Origin: Pseudomonas sichuanensis | GTDB taxonomy: Bacteria > Pseudomonadota > Gammaproteobacteria > Pseudomonadales > Pseudomonadaceae | Reading direction: 5' to 3' | Length of the DNA stretch: 47,954 nucleotides | Assembly: GCF_003231305.1 (NCBI RefSeq) | Contig: NZ_QKVM01000050.1 | Coordinates: 1 to 47,954 of the forward strand | Shown: positions 8,283-16,306 of the stretch, in pieces | Position numbering within the stretch: the first letter of the stretch is position 1 | Layout of the letters: each line of letters opens with the position of its first letter | The notes under the pieces: generated by a model | Told to the model about the DNA's origin: nothing | Databases searched by the model: none | What the model saw: the letters and a program-made list of their open reading frames with translations, nothing else | Program-made: the position numbers and the translations under genes

Positions 8283-9539
8283 ATGGAAACCAAGCAGACC
8301 GCCCAAAATGCCCAGCAAGCGGTGGAACTCGTTGCCAACCAGGCCATTCTGGCCAGCCAGCAAGGCACCTTCGCAGTTGGTGGCTGCATCATCGACAATG
8401 CCACCGGCAACGTGCTCGCCGCCCTGCACAACAATGTGCTGATGCCCTACCCCGGCAGTACCGCGCAACCGCCGTTCCTGCCCCACGATCCGACCGCCCA
8501 CGGTGAACGACAGCTGGTGGACTGGTATTTTGCCAACCGCCAACGTCTGGGCCTGCCAGCGCCGGAAAAACTGACCGTGGTGACCACCCTCGACCCCTGC
8601 GCCATGTGCGCCGGCTCGCTGCTGACTGCCGGCTTCAACGTGGCGGTCAGCGCCATTGACACCTACGCGGGGATCAACTTCAACAGCCAGTTCGATTTTC
8701 CCAGCCTGCCACCCGCCGTGCGCCAGAAGGCGCAGGCCAGTTGGGGCTACTATGCGGTTGCCGCGCCGATCAACCGCCCCTATCAGGGCGCAGGCAGCGG
8801 GCCGGTCTATGCCGGCTGCGGTATCGATGCCGCAGCCTTCAGCCTCACCGGTTCGATCTTCGACGCCAGCGTGTCCAACGTGCGTGACGCTAGCAACAAC
8901 AGTGGCCTGCCACCTGACCAGTTGCGCAACCCGAGTTCGCTGCCCGCCGACAGCAAAGTCCGGCAGGCCCTGGCCGCACTGAGCCCCTGGAGCCTCAAGG
9001 TGAGCAGCGCCAACCCGCGCATGCCCGGGCAGGAACTGGCCCGCCCACTGATCGAAACCGCCCGGCAGGCCGACACCATGAACGCCGTGGCCTTGCTCGA
9101 CCCGTTCGGCAACCTGTTGGCCTGCCTGGGGGGCGTGGAGAAGCAGTCGCCAATCCGCACCGCGTTCATGGAGACCACGCGTGGCTATGCCGAACTGCGT
9201 TGGAAGCTGATGAACGACAACGACCCTGCTGTACGCGCCCAGGCGAAGCAATGCCTCACACACCCCAAATACGGCACCTTCGTGTTCCTGTATATCCCTG
9301 ACCCGGCGACCAGCCAGGCGGTGATGACCTTTGGCGCCTACGGCTCAACCATGGAAGGGCCGGTACCGCAGTCATTCCCCTCCAACTTGCAGTATGTGCT
9401 ACTGCCTGCCGGCGTCAGTGCCCAGGCCGTGGCGCAACTGGCGCAGAACCTGCCGCCCTTCTATACCCAGAGCGTCCAGGTGGCACCCAGCCAAGTGCTG
9501 GACACGGCCCTGATCAGCGCCGTGCAGCGCGAACTGTAG
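8283..9539 (+). CDS. Cytidine/deoxycytidylate deaminase-fold protein with two domains
   Basis: Putative zinc-dependent hydrolytic deaminase of the CDA superfamily; the substrate is unknown. The 418-residue product has the zinc ligands of an active domain: HGE at about residue 75 (PTAHGERQLVDWY) and PCAMC at about residue 105 (TLDPCAMCAGSLL). The second half (about residues 225-418) looks like a degenerate repeat of the same fold. It has NAVALLDPFGNLLACLGG, then TAFMETTRGYAELR where HAE would be, and YIPDPATSQAVMTFG where PCxxC would be. I chose ATG 8283, which has a GGGAG ribosome site 5 bp away; the frame is open upstream to 8115. No signal peptide is seen. The gene stands alone and converges on the cupin gene. 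Confidence 0.75.
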   Translation: METKQTAQNAQQAVELVANQAILASQQGTFAVGGCIIDNATGNVLAALHNNVLMPYPGSTAQPPFLPHDPTAHGERQLVDWYFANRQRLGLPAPEKLTVVTTLDPCAMCAGSLLTAGFNVAVSAIDTYAGINFNSQFDFPSLPPAVRQKAQASWGYYAVAAPINRPYQGAGSGPVYAGCGIDAAAFSLTGSIFDASVSNVRDASNNSGLPPDQLRNPSSLPADSKVRQALAALSPWSLKVSSANPRMPGQELARPLIETARQADTMNAVALLDPFGNLLACLGGVEKQSPIRTAFMETTRGYAELRWKLMNDNDPAVRAQAKQCLTHPKYGTFVFLYIPDPATSQAVMTFGAYGSTMEGPVPQSFPSNLQYVLLPAGVSAQAVAQLAQNLPPFYTQSVQVAPSQVLDTALISAVQREL

Positions 9540-9561
9540 CCACGACGCCCAGACGGGCGAC

Positions 9562-9984
9562 TCATCGGGACAGGGGTTCGGTCACTGGCCGCCCCTCGTC
9601 CACCAGGCTCCACACCAGCAGCTTGGCCGGCGCGGTCTTGCTGGCATTGCTCGATACGCTGTGCACGGTGCCGGGCGCTTCGTACCAGAACTCGCCAGCC
9701 TTGTAGGTTTTCTGCGGCTCGTCGTTGAGCTTCGAGACGACTGCACCTTCCAATACATAAGCCATGACCGCGCCTGGGTGCTGATGGGCGGGCGATGCCT
9801 GGCCCGGTGCGTAGCTGACGGTGAGCATCACCGCTTTCTTGCCAGGAGCATTGCTGGGCAACTGCTCCTGGAGAATCTTCACCTGGTCGGGATGCTGCGC
9901 GTCACCATGCGCCCAGGCAGGCACGTTGGTACCCAGCAAGCCGAGGGTGGCAAACACGCAGAGGGAAAGACGGGGAATGCTCAT
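9562..9984 (-). CDS. Periplasmic cupin-domain protein
   Basis: Small exported beta-barrel (cupin 2 family) protein of 140 residues. Residues 1-25 form a signal peptide with a likely AWA/HG cleavage site. The mature part has SPAHQHPGAVMAYVLEG (cupin motif 1, with two metal-binding His) and GEFWYEAPGTVHSVS (motif 2, third His). A catalytic role cannot be read; such proteins bind a metal and small molecules. It is monocistronic and converges on the deaminase-like gene 22 bp away. Confidence 0.85.
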   Translation of the reverse strand: MSIPRLSLCVFATLGLLGTNVPAWAHGDAQHPDQVKILQEQLPSNAPGKKAVMLTVSYAPGQASPAHQHPGAVMAYVLEGAVVSKLNDEPQKTYKAGEFWYEAPGTVHSVSSNASKTAPAKLLVWSLVDEGRPVTEPLSR

Positions 9985-10082
9985 GAAGGGAATCTCCTGA
10001 TTGGCTGTGGCCCTCAGGTTATGCCCCGCCCGCTACAGGAGAAACGGCCAATCCGCGGAAAAAGCAGGAGGCCGATCTTCGC

Positions 10083-10643
10083 TCAGGCGTCGCGCCCGAT
10101 CGGGTAGAACCGGCCATGGCTCCACACCCCGAGCCACTGCTCGCCCTCGATGGTCTGCGGCACCGCCAGCTCCACCAACTGGTAGAACACGTTGCGGTGA
10201 ATCAGCGCCTCGAGATTGCCACGCATGAGCACATAGGGCGCAGGCTCCTGGGTGATCGGGTCGATCACTACCCGCAGCGGGTTGGCCGGGCCGGCTTCGA
10301 CCTGATCGTCGACGTTGCTGGTGAAGCGCAGCACCTGCTGCTCGCCACTCCCCTGCACATCCAGCAGCACCGCCACGAAGGGCGCGTCATCAACGCGAAT
10401 ACCGACTTTTTCCACCGGCGTGACCAGGAAGTAGTCGTCGCCATCGCGGCGGATGATGGTGGAAAACAGCCGGACCATCGGCTTGCGCCCGATCGGCGTA
10501 CCCAGGTAGTACCAGGTGCCGTCACGGGCGATGCGCATGTCGATGTCGCCGCAGAAATCCGGGTTCCACAGATGCACCGGCGGCAGCCCCTTGTGTGCGG
10601 GGATCTGGCTGAGGAGATCGCTGGCCTTGCCGGAGTCGGTCAT
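10083..10643 (-). CDS. DUF1285 family protein
   Basis: Cytoplasmic protein of 186 residues recognised as the conserved Pseudomonas DUF1285 family. Typical stretches are PPVHLWNPDFCGDIDMRI near residue 20, YYLGTPIGRKPMVRLFSTI near residue 45 and DYFLVTPVEKVGI near residue 70. The function is not established. It lies 11 bp downstream of the lipoprotein gene on the same strand, so the two are probably co-transcribed. Confidence 0.85.
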   Translation of the reverse strand: MTDSGKASDLLSQIPAHKGLPPVHLWNPDFCGDIDMRIARDGTWYYLGTPIGRKPMVRLFSTIIRRDGDDYFLVTPVEKVGIRVDDAPFVAVLLDVQGSGEQQVLRFTSNVDDQVEAGPANPLRVVIDPITQEPAPYVLMRGNLEALIHRNVFYQLVELAVPQTIEGEQWLGVWSHGRFYPIGRDA

Positions 10644-10654
10644 ATCACGCTCGC

Positions 10655-11260
10655 TTACTTGCTCATGCCCAGGAGGCTACGAGCGTACTCGCGCATGGGC
10701 GCGGCAAGCAAATCCTGCGGGGTATTGTCGTGGAACGTCAACAAACCGCCACGGCTCTTGATGCGCGCGGTATCGATCAGGTAGCGGGTGTTGGTCTCGA
10801 TCAGCATCATCTGCACCACGCCAGTGTCCCAGCCCAGGCGGTCGACGGCCTGTTCGTCATACCACTCATCGCCATTGCCGATACGGTCGTCGGTGCGAGC
10901 GAAGCGGGTGTACAGCACGTAATCGGCGCCGACCGAACGGGCTTCGGCGATCGCGTCTTCCAGGCCGAGCGGGCCCTGGGCGCGGCGCACCAGCGGGAAA
11001 TACTCGATGAAACTCTTGAAGGCTTCCTCGGCCACGGCGTTCTGGCGCGGCTGCGGCCCCTTGCCAGGCGGCATGAACGCGCCCTGGCCAATGAAGATGA
11101 ACGAATCGGGCTGCAGACGAATTGACAGGGTACGGGTGGTGTTGCTGTGGTCCAGCAGGCCCACGTCGCTCATCTGGTCACGGACCTCCTCCCCCATGTC
11201 ACTGACTTTCATGCAACCGCCCAACGCCATCAGCGCCAGCAGCAAGACCAGGCTACGCAT
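10655..11260 (-). CDS. DUF4823-type outer-membrane or periplasmic lipoprotein
   Basis: Predicted lipoprotein of 201 residues. The signal peptide MRSLVLLLALMALGGC carries a lipobox with the lipid-bearing Cys at position 16. The mature part begins MKVSDMGEEVRDQM and contains a beta-rich domain (DYVLYTRFARTDDRIGN) that resembles the DUF4823 family. The residue after Cys is Met, so the Lol system would send it to the outer membrane. The role is unknown. It is the first gene of a probable two-gene unit with the DUF1285 gene. Confidence 0.8.
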   Translation of the reverse strand: MRSLVLLLALMALGGCMKVSDMGEEVRDQMSDVGLLDHSNTTRTLSIRLQPDSFIFIGQGAFMPPGKGPQPRQNAVAEEAFKSFIEYFPLVRRAQGPLGLEDAIAEARSVGADYVLYTRFARTDDRIGNGDEWYDEQAVDRLGWDTGVVQMMLIETNTRYLIDTARIKSRGGLLTFHDNTPQDLLAAPMREYARSLLGMSK

Positions 11261-11326
11261 CTTTCCTCCAGAGGCCGGTGACGAAAAACCGGCGAATAGC
11301 CGCCAGATGCAGCTTTTGCGCCAGAG

Positions 11327-12295
11327 TCAGCCGCCGATCACCTTCATCACCATCACATCGCCGGAGAACGCCTGGTCCTGCTTGTCCGCCAGTGCCTTCA
11401 CCAGCAAGCGCTGCAACGCTGGCAGGGCCTGGTGGCGCGGCTTGTCCAGCAGGTCGCCGACAAAGTGACGGTTGCTTGAGGACAAGCAACCATGCAACCA
11501 GCCGGTGGACGACAAGCGCAGCCGCGAGCAGGCGCGACAGAAGGGTACGCTCTCGTTGGCGATCACCCCGAAGTGCCCTTTTCCGGGTATGCGATAACGC
11601 AGCGCGGTCGCATCCACCGGGCGCTGCGCCTGCTCGAACTCATGGGCTTCGCCGATCAGCGCGAGCAGTTGCTCAAGCCCCACGAACTGCTGCCCGAAGG
11701 CGTTGCTGTCACGGGCCAGGTGGCCCATGCGCATCAGTTCGATGAAGCGCAGCTCGTAACCCTGCTGCAGGCAGTAGTCGAGCAGCGGCAGTACCTGATC
11801 GAGGTTTTGCCCCCGCATGGGCACCATATTGACCTTGATCGCCATGCCGGCAGCGCTGGCCTGGGCCATGCCGTCGAGCACGCTGGCCAGATCGCCGCCA
11901 CGGGCAATACGGCGAAACGCCAGGGGGTCGAGGGTATCGAGCGAGACATTCAGCCTGCGGATGCCGGCAGCAAGCAGAAGCGGCAGTTTGCGGGCAAGCA
12001 GTTGGCCATTGGTGGTGAGGCTGATGTCCTCCAGCCCGAGCCCGGCCACCGCGGTCAGGAAGCCCTCGAGCCGCGGGCTGATCAGCGGCTCGCCGCCAGT
12101 GATGCGCAAGCGCTCGACACCGGCGGCCTCGACCAGATAGGCCACGCCGCGCCCCAGCGCCTCGGCCCCCAGCTCGTCCTGCGCCGCCACCAGGCGCTTG
12201 CCGTCGGGCACGCAGTAGGTGCAGGCGTAGTTGCAGGCAGCAGTCAGGCTGACGCGCAGGTTGCGAAAGCGCCTGCCTTGACGATCGACGATCAT
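11327..12295 (-). CDS. moaA: GTP 3',8-cyclase (MoaA) or MoaA-like radical SAM protein
   Basis: Radical SAM enzyme of the first step of molybdenum cofactor synthesis. The 322-residue product has the radical cluster CNYACTYC (CxxxCxxC) near residue 20 and the second [4Fe-4S] site CRAC-x13-C near residue 265. The C-terminal Gly-Gly needed for radical chemistry on GTP is also present (...VIGG). All the hallmark residues are therefore there, and an active MoaA is likely. I use ATG 12295 (MIVDRQGRRFRNLRVSLT); an open frame continues to 12559. No moaB, moaC, moaD or moaE gene is near. It lies 130 bp downstream of a TetR gene on the same strand, with a hairpin between. Confidence 0.88.
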   Translation of the reverse strand: MIVDRQGRRFRNLRVSLTAACNYACTYCVPDGKRLVAAQDELGAEALGRGVAYLVEAAGVERLRITGGEPLISPRLEGFLTAVAGLGLEDISLTTNGQLLARKLPLLLAAGIRRLNVSLDTLDPLAFRRIARGGDLASVLDGMAQASAAGMAIKVNMVPMRGQNLDQVLPLLDYCLQQGYELRFIELMRMGHLARDSNAFGQQFVGLEQLLALIGEAHEFEQAQRPVDATALRYRIPGKGHFGVIANESVPFCRACSRLRLSSTGWLHGCLSSSNRHFVGDLLDKPRHQALPALQRLLVKALADKQDQAFSGDVMVMKVIGG

Positions 12296-12328
12296 GGGGT
12301 GACTCCGGCATGGAAGAAACGAACCGGC

Positions 12329-12354
12329 AAAACCTGACTCATAAATCAGGTTTT
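12329..12354 (-). terminator. Stem-loop between tetR-like gene and moaA
   Basis: A 9 bp perfect stem (AAAACCTGA/TCAGGTTTT) with an 8-nt loop has T-runs on both strands: four on the minus strand and five on the plus strand. It follows the TetR gene by 71 bp and could partly end its transcript. Confidence 0.5.
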
Positions 12355-12425
12355 TGCAAGTCTTCCTGTCGAAGGCTGAATCACGCGATGCTCGCCGAGG
12401 GCCGGCAAGCACCGCCCGGGCCGCT

Positions 12426-13061
12426 TCAGTTCGCGGTTTCTGGGTCGCGCTTGCGCTTGTTGCCCATGCGCACGCCGATGTCCATGAGGAACTGGAAGAA
12501 GCCTTCCTGATCTTCCAGCACGTTGCTCCAGAACGGCGAGTGGTACAGCGCCACCGCACCGTGGACCAGCGCCCACGCCGCGCAATAGTGGAAGTACGGC
12601 GGCACGTCCTCGAGCTTGCCTTCGCTGATGCGGCCCTTGATCAGCTGCGTCAGGCGGTCGAAGTTGGAGGCACGAATGCTGTGAAGCTGCTCGACCATTT
12701 CCGGCACCTGGTTGCCCTTGACCACCTTTTCTTCCAGGCGGTCGAACAGGCGGTAGCGCTGCGGATCGCGCATGCGGAACTCGAAGTAGGCGCGCGACAG
12801 CGCCTCTTTGTCACGGTCGACGTCAGCGGAATGCAACAGCTCGTTCAGGTCACGCTCATAGTCGAGCATCAGGCGCAGGTAGATCTCCGCCTTGGACTTG
12901 AAGTGCTTGTAGATCGTGCCTTTGCCGATGCCGACGGCGTCGGCGATCATCTCGACGGTGACACTGTCTTCACCCTGTTCGAGAAACAGCTTGAGCGCCG
13001 TATCGAGGATTTCCTGCTCGCGGCGGCGAAATTCACGGACCTTACGAGGTTCTTTGTGCAT
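12426..13061 (-). CDS. TetR/AcrR-family transcriptional regulator
   Basis: One-component repressor, 211 residues. The N-terminal helix-turn-helix is clear (about residues 15-60: ILDTALKLFLEQGEDSVTVEMIADAVGIGKGTIYKHFKSKAEI). The C-terminal ligand-binding helices are specific to the subfamily, so the ligand is unknown. An Arg/Lys-rich tail closes the protein. It is divergent from the class V aminotransferase gene with 73 bp between starts, so that gene and its own promoter are the first targets to consider. Confidence 0.92.
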   Translation of the reverse strand: MHKEPRKVREFRRREQEILDTALKLFLEQGEDSVTVEMIADAVGIGKGTIYKHFKSKAEIYLRLMLDYERDLNELLHSADVDRDKEALSRAYFEFRMRDPQRYRLFDRLEEKVVKGNQVPEMVEQLHSIRASNFDRLTQLIKGRISEGKLEDVPPYFHYCAAWALVHGAVALYHSPFWSNVLEDQEGFFQFLMDIGVRMGNKRKRDPETAN

Positions 13062-13134
13062 AGGTAGGACTAGGATGACAATCGAAGCGGATTATTATGC
13101 CTAACTGGCGGCAAATTGCACGGATCTTCCAAGC

Positions 13135-14268
13135 ATGTCTGTGTTTCTTGATGAGTTCGAGCAGGCTCCGGGCCTGTGCTACCTGAACCACGCGGCCATC
13201 GCTCCATGGCCGCGCCGGGCCACTGATGCCGTGGCGCGCTTCGCCCGTGACAACCTGCAGCGGGGCGCCAGCGACTACCCGGCCTGGCTGGCCACTGAAC
13301 GACGCCTGCGCGAGCGCTTGGCGCGCCTGCTCAATGCGCCGTCCACAGGCGACATCGCCTTGCTGGGCAATACCTCGCAAGCCTTGTCATTGGTTGCCTT
13401 CGGCCTCGACTGGCAACGCGGCGACCAGGTGATCATCAGCGACCAAGAGTTCCCGTCCAATCGCGTGGTCTGGCAGGCACTGGCGGATCAAGGCGTCGAT
13501 GTGATCGAGACCAGCCTGGCCGGGGATGACCCCGAGGCCGCGCTGCTCCAGGCCTGTGGCCCGCGCGCCCGGCTGCTGGCGGTCAGTGCCGTGCAGTTCG
13601 CCAGCGGCCTGCGCCTGGACCTTGCCCGCCTGGGCCAGGGCTGTCGCCAACGGGGCGTGCTGTTCTGCGTCGATGCCATCCAGCAGATTGGCGCCCTGCC
13701 CTTCGACGTGCAGCACTACCAGTGCGATTTCGCCATGGCCGACGGCCACAAGTGGATGCTCGGCCCCGAGGGCCTGGGGGTGTTCTATTGCCGCAGTGCC
13801 CTGCGCAGGCGGTTGAAACTGCATGCCTACGGCTGGCACATGCTCGAACAGCTGGGCGATTTCGAGCGCCGCACCTGGCAACCGGCGCGCAGCGCCCGAC
13901 GCTTCGAGCCGGGCAGCCCGAACATGCTCGGTGCCTGTGCGCTGGAGGCCAGCCTGTCGTTGCTGGAAGATGTCGGCATGTATGTGGTTGCAGAGCAACT
14001 CGGGCATCGCGTCGAGCAACTGCACCAGGGGCTGACGGCGATCCCGGGGGTGCAGTTGCACAGCCCGGCAGACCCAAGGCGCCGCGCAGGCATCGTCAAT
14101 TTCACTGTGGCCGGCCGCGCCAATGCCGACATTTATCGAGCGCTAAGCAACCAGCAGGTGATCTGCGCCCTGCGCGGGCCTGGCGTGCGTTTTTCCCCAC
14201 ACTTCTATACCGATGAGCACCTGATCGACGAAGCACTGCGGCTGGTCAGGCAAATCGCCATGCACTGA
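13135..14268 (+). CDS. PLP-dependent aminotransferase class V
   Basis: Fold-type I PLP enzyme of the class V family (relatives: cysteine desulfurases, kynureninase, isopenicillin N epimerase-like), 377 residues. It has YLNHAAIAPWP at the N terminus, a cofactor-binding GNTSQAL near residue 80 and the strand FCVDAIQQIG near residue 180. The Schiff-base lysine is in MADGHKWMLGPEG near residue 205. I see no conserved active-site Cys loop of a cysteine desulfurase, so the reaction is open. It stands alone after a divergent TetR gene. The sRNA gene begins about 90 bp after its stop. Confidence 0.85.
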   Translation: MSVFLDEFEQAPGLCYLNHAAIAPWPRRATDAVARFARDNLQRGASDYPAWLATERRLRERLARLLNAPSTGDIALLGNTSQALSLVAFGLDWQRGDQVIISDQEFPSNRVVWQALADQGVDVIETSLAGDDPEAALLQACGPRARLLAVSAVQFASGLRLDLARLGQGCRQRGVLFCVDAIQQIGALPFDVQHYQCDFAMADGHKWMLGPEGLGVFYCRSALRRRLKLHAYGWHMLEQLGDFERRTWQPARSARRFEPGSPNMLGACALEASLSLLEDVGMYVVAEQLGHRVEQLHQGLTAIPGVQLHSPADPRRRAGIVNFTVAGRANADIYRALSNQQVICALRGPGVRFSPHFYTDEHLIDEALRLVRQIAMH

Positions 14269-14346
14269 TCGCCCAAGGGACCGCCGACGTATTCCAAATC
14301 TGTTTAAAAAACGATCAGTGAGCGCTGGCAGGGCGCCAATCCTGGC

Positions 14347-14353
14347 CAATACT
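14347..14353 (+). promoter_or_regulatory. Sigma-S-type -10 of the RgsA-like RNA
   Basis: CAATACT followed by TGA matches the sigma-S extended -10 (CTATACTTAA) at 8 of 10 positions. It ends about 7 bp before the predicted RNA 5' end. No good -35 is visible, as is common for sigma-S promoters. RgsA is known to depend on RpoS in Pseudomonas. Confidence 0.55.
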
Positions 14354-14359
14354 TGAAGT

Positions 14360-14479
14360 GTTGGCGCGGCGCATCCCCCCCAAGTGGCGCGCCGATAAAG
14401 GTGCCCAGGGACCGCGTACCTTTGTTTTACTCCTAATGGTCTTAACCCGGATTCCCCCCCCAGAACCCGGGTTTTTTTT
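14360..14479 (+). ncRNA. rgsA: RgsA-like (P16) small RNA
   Basis: A transcript of about 120 nt is predicted between a sigma-S-like -10 and a terminator. It would have three hairpins. The first (stem 14361-14368/14388-14395) displays a run of seven C in its loop. The second is AAAGGT/ACCTTT (14397-14402/14418-14423). The third is the terminator, with a second C-run in its loop. The C-runs are typical Hfq/Rsm-type pairing seeds. In P. aeruginosa the RpoS-dependent RNA RgsA lies just upstream of tatD, exactly as here. The identity rests on position, size, promoter type and structure, since no alignment could be run. Confidence 0.72.
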
Positions 14480-14480
14480 G
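14444..14480 (+). terminator. Rho-independent terminator of the RgsA-like RNA
   Basis: The stem AACCCGG/CCGGGTT (14444-14450/14467-14473) is followed by a run of eight T residues. Its loop holds eight consecutive C. Confidence 0.88.
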
Positions 14481-14506
14481 CCCGGGCGCCAGCGACGAAC
14501 TGCGGA

Positions 14507-15289
14507 TCAGGCCACCCGTGCCAGCGGGAACAAGCGTTTGAAGTTGGCGGTGGTCTGCTCGGCCAGCTGCTCATAGCTGGCCCCGCGCAGCGAGGCGACA
14601 TATTCGGCCACCTCCCGCACGTACTGCGGCAGGTTCGGCTTGCCGCGGTGCGGGATCGGCGCCAGGTACGGCGAATCGGTCTCCACCAGCAGGCGATCGA
14701 CCGGCACCTGCCGGGCCACCTCGCGCAGGGCATCGGCGTTGCGGAAAGTCACGATGCCGGACAGCGAGATGTAATAGCCCAGGTCCAGCGCAGCCTTGGC
14801 CATCGGCCAATCTTCGGTGAAGCAGTGCAGCACTCCGGCCTGGGGCAGGTTGGCTTCACGCAGCAGGGCCAGGGTGTCCTCGCGGGCCGCACGGGTATGC
14901 ACGATCACCGGCTTGCCGGTCTGCCGCGAGGCTTCCAGGTGCAGGCGGAAGGAGGCCTGCTGCAGCTCGGCGGCTTCGGGCTCGTAATGATAATCCAGGC
15001 CGGTCTCGCCAATGGCCACCACATGCGGATGAGCCAGCTCGCGCAGCAGCCACTCCAGGGCCGGGGTTTCACCCGGCGCCAGGTCCAGCGGGTGCACCCC
15101 CACCGAGCAATCGACGTCGGCGTACTGCTCGCTGAGCGCCTTGACCGCGCCGGCGTTCTCGGCACTGACGCCGATGCACAGGAAATGCCCGACGCCGCGT
15201 TCACGCGCGGCCTGCAGGGCAGCATCGAGGGAGCCCTGATGGGCGCTGAGGTCAAGACGGTCGAGGTGGCAATGGGAATCTACGAGCAT
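14507..15289 (-). CDS. TatD-family metal-dependent hydrolase / 3'-5' DNase
   Basis: Metal-dependent TIM-barrel hydrolase of the TatD/YcfH group, 260 residues. Metal ligands are visible in DSHCHLDRLD at the N terminus, in the glutamate of GETGLDYHY near residue 90, and in the later His and Asp residues (VIVHTRAA, VLHCFTEDW, ETDSPYLAP). Relatives are 3'-5' exonucleases, and YcfH has been proposed to act in nucleic acid quality control. I use ATG 15289; a GTG at 15301 is also open. It is the last gene of the holB-tmk-mltG-pabC-fabF unit, 30 bp after holB. In P. aeruginosa pilZ lies between these two, but not here. Confidence 0.93.
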   Translation of the reverse strand: MLVDSHCHLDRLDLSAHQGSLDAALQAARERGVGHFLCIGVSAENAGAVKALSEQYADVDCSVGVHPLDLAPGETPALEWLLRELAHPHVVAIGETGLDYHYEPEAAELQQASFRLHLEASRQTGKPVIVHTRAAREDTLALLREANLPQAGVLHCFTEDWPMAKAALDLGYYISLSGIVTFRNADALREVARQVPVDRLLVETDSPYLAPIPHRGKPNLPQYVREVAEYVASLRGASYEQLAEQTTANFKRLFPLARVA

Positions 15290-15319
15290 GGGAACACACA
15301 CATGAATGAACGATGGAGA

Positions 15320-16306
15320 TCAGCGCATGCCCGGCAGCTGCACCCAATGGGCGAGCAAGGCTTCGAGCAGCAGCACACGGTTGAGGTTGGCCTTGCCCAG
15401 CACTTTCTGGCGCTGCTCCAGGATCCACGCCTGGACCTCCAGCACCTTGGCCTGGCGGCTCTTCTGCGCCAGGTACTGCAGCACCTTGCGCATGTCGGCC
15501 AGGCCTAGCCCGTCCTCGTCCTGAGTCAGCTGATAGCGCAGGATCAGGTGCGACCAGTCGCAGAACCAGTCGAACAACAACAGCAACGGCACGTTGTTCC
15601 AGGCTTCGGCCAGCTGGCTGGGCGACTGCTGCTGCTTGAGCAGCTTCTTCACACCCTCGGTGACCAGCGCGCGCTGCTCGCGCACGCCCTTCGCCTGCAG
15701 GCTGACAGCCATCAGCGGCGAGCCGGCGGCCAGTGTCAGCAGTTCCTCACGCTCGTCTTCGGCGCTGTCGGCAAGGGCATCGGCCAGCCAGGCACGGCTC
15801 TGGGCCAGGCTCGGCTGCGGGCAGGTGACCTGCTGGCAACGGCTCTTGATGGTGGGCAGCAAGCGGCTGGGCTGGTGGCTGACCAAAAGCAGCACGGTAT
15901 CGCCGGAAGGCTCCTCCAGGCTCTTGAGCAAGGCATTGGACGCGTTGACGTTCATCGCCTCCACTGGCTCGATCAGCACCACTTTGCGCCCGCCCTGCTG
16001 GGCCGTCTGCACGATGAACGACACCAGCTCGCGAACCTGGTCGACCTTGATCGGCTTTTCGGCTTCTTCTGGCTCCAGCACGAAGTTGTCCGGATGGCTG
16101 CCGGCCTTGAGCAGCAGGCACGCCTTGCACTGCCCGCAGGCATCCAGCCCCTGGGGCGCCTGGCACAACAGCCGCGCCATCAGCCGCTCGGCCAGGGCAC
16201 GCTTACCGATACCCTGGGGCCCATGCAGCAAGTAGGCGTGGGCATGCTGGCTGCGCCCGGCCAGTTGCTGCCAGAGCGCCTGCTGCCAGGGGTAGGCTTC
16301 AGCCAC
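15320..16306 (-). CDS. holB: DNA polymerase III subunit delta'
   Basis: Clamp-loader subunit of the replicative polymerase holoenzyme. The 328-residue product has a degenerate P-loop (GPQGIGKRAL) near residue 30 and the four-Cys zinc module (C-x8-C-x2-C-x2-C) near residues 50-66. It carries the SRC motif (IKSRCQQV) near residue 160, which acts in trans on neighbouring ATP sites. The start is GTG 16306, giving VAEAYPWQQALW, and it overlaps the end of tmk by 8 bp. Upstream frame to 16498 is only the tmk shadow. Confidence 0.96.
   Translation of the reverse strand: MAEAYPWQQALWQQLAGRSQHAHAYLLHGPQGIGKRALAERLMARLLCQAPQGLDACGQCKACLLLKAGSHPDNFVLEPEEAEKPIKVDQVRELVSFIVQTAQQGGRKVVLIEPVEAMNVNASNALLKSLEEPSGDTVLLLVSHQPSRLLPTIKSRCQQVTCPQPSLAQSRAWLADALADSAEDEREELLTLAAGSPLMAVSLQAKGVREQRALVTEGVKKLLKQQQSPSQLAEAWNNVPLLLLFDWFCDWSHLILRYQLTQDEDGLGLADMRKVLQYLAQKSRQAKVLEVQAWILEQRQKVLGKANLNRVLLLEALLAHWVQLPGMR

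Noticed and set aside
14282..14346. A protein-coding small ORF in the aminotransferase-tatD gap
   Set aside because: Promoter, stem-loops and terminator indicate an RNA gene, and the 72-codon frame over it has a low-quality product.
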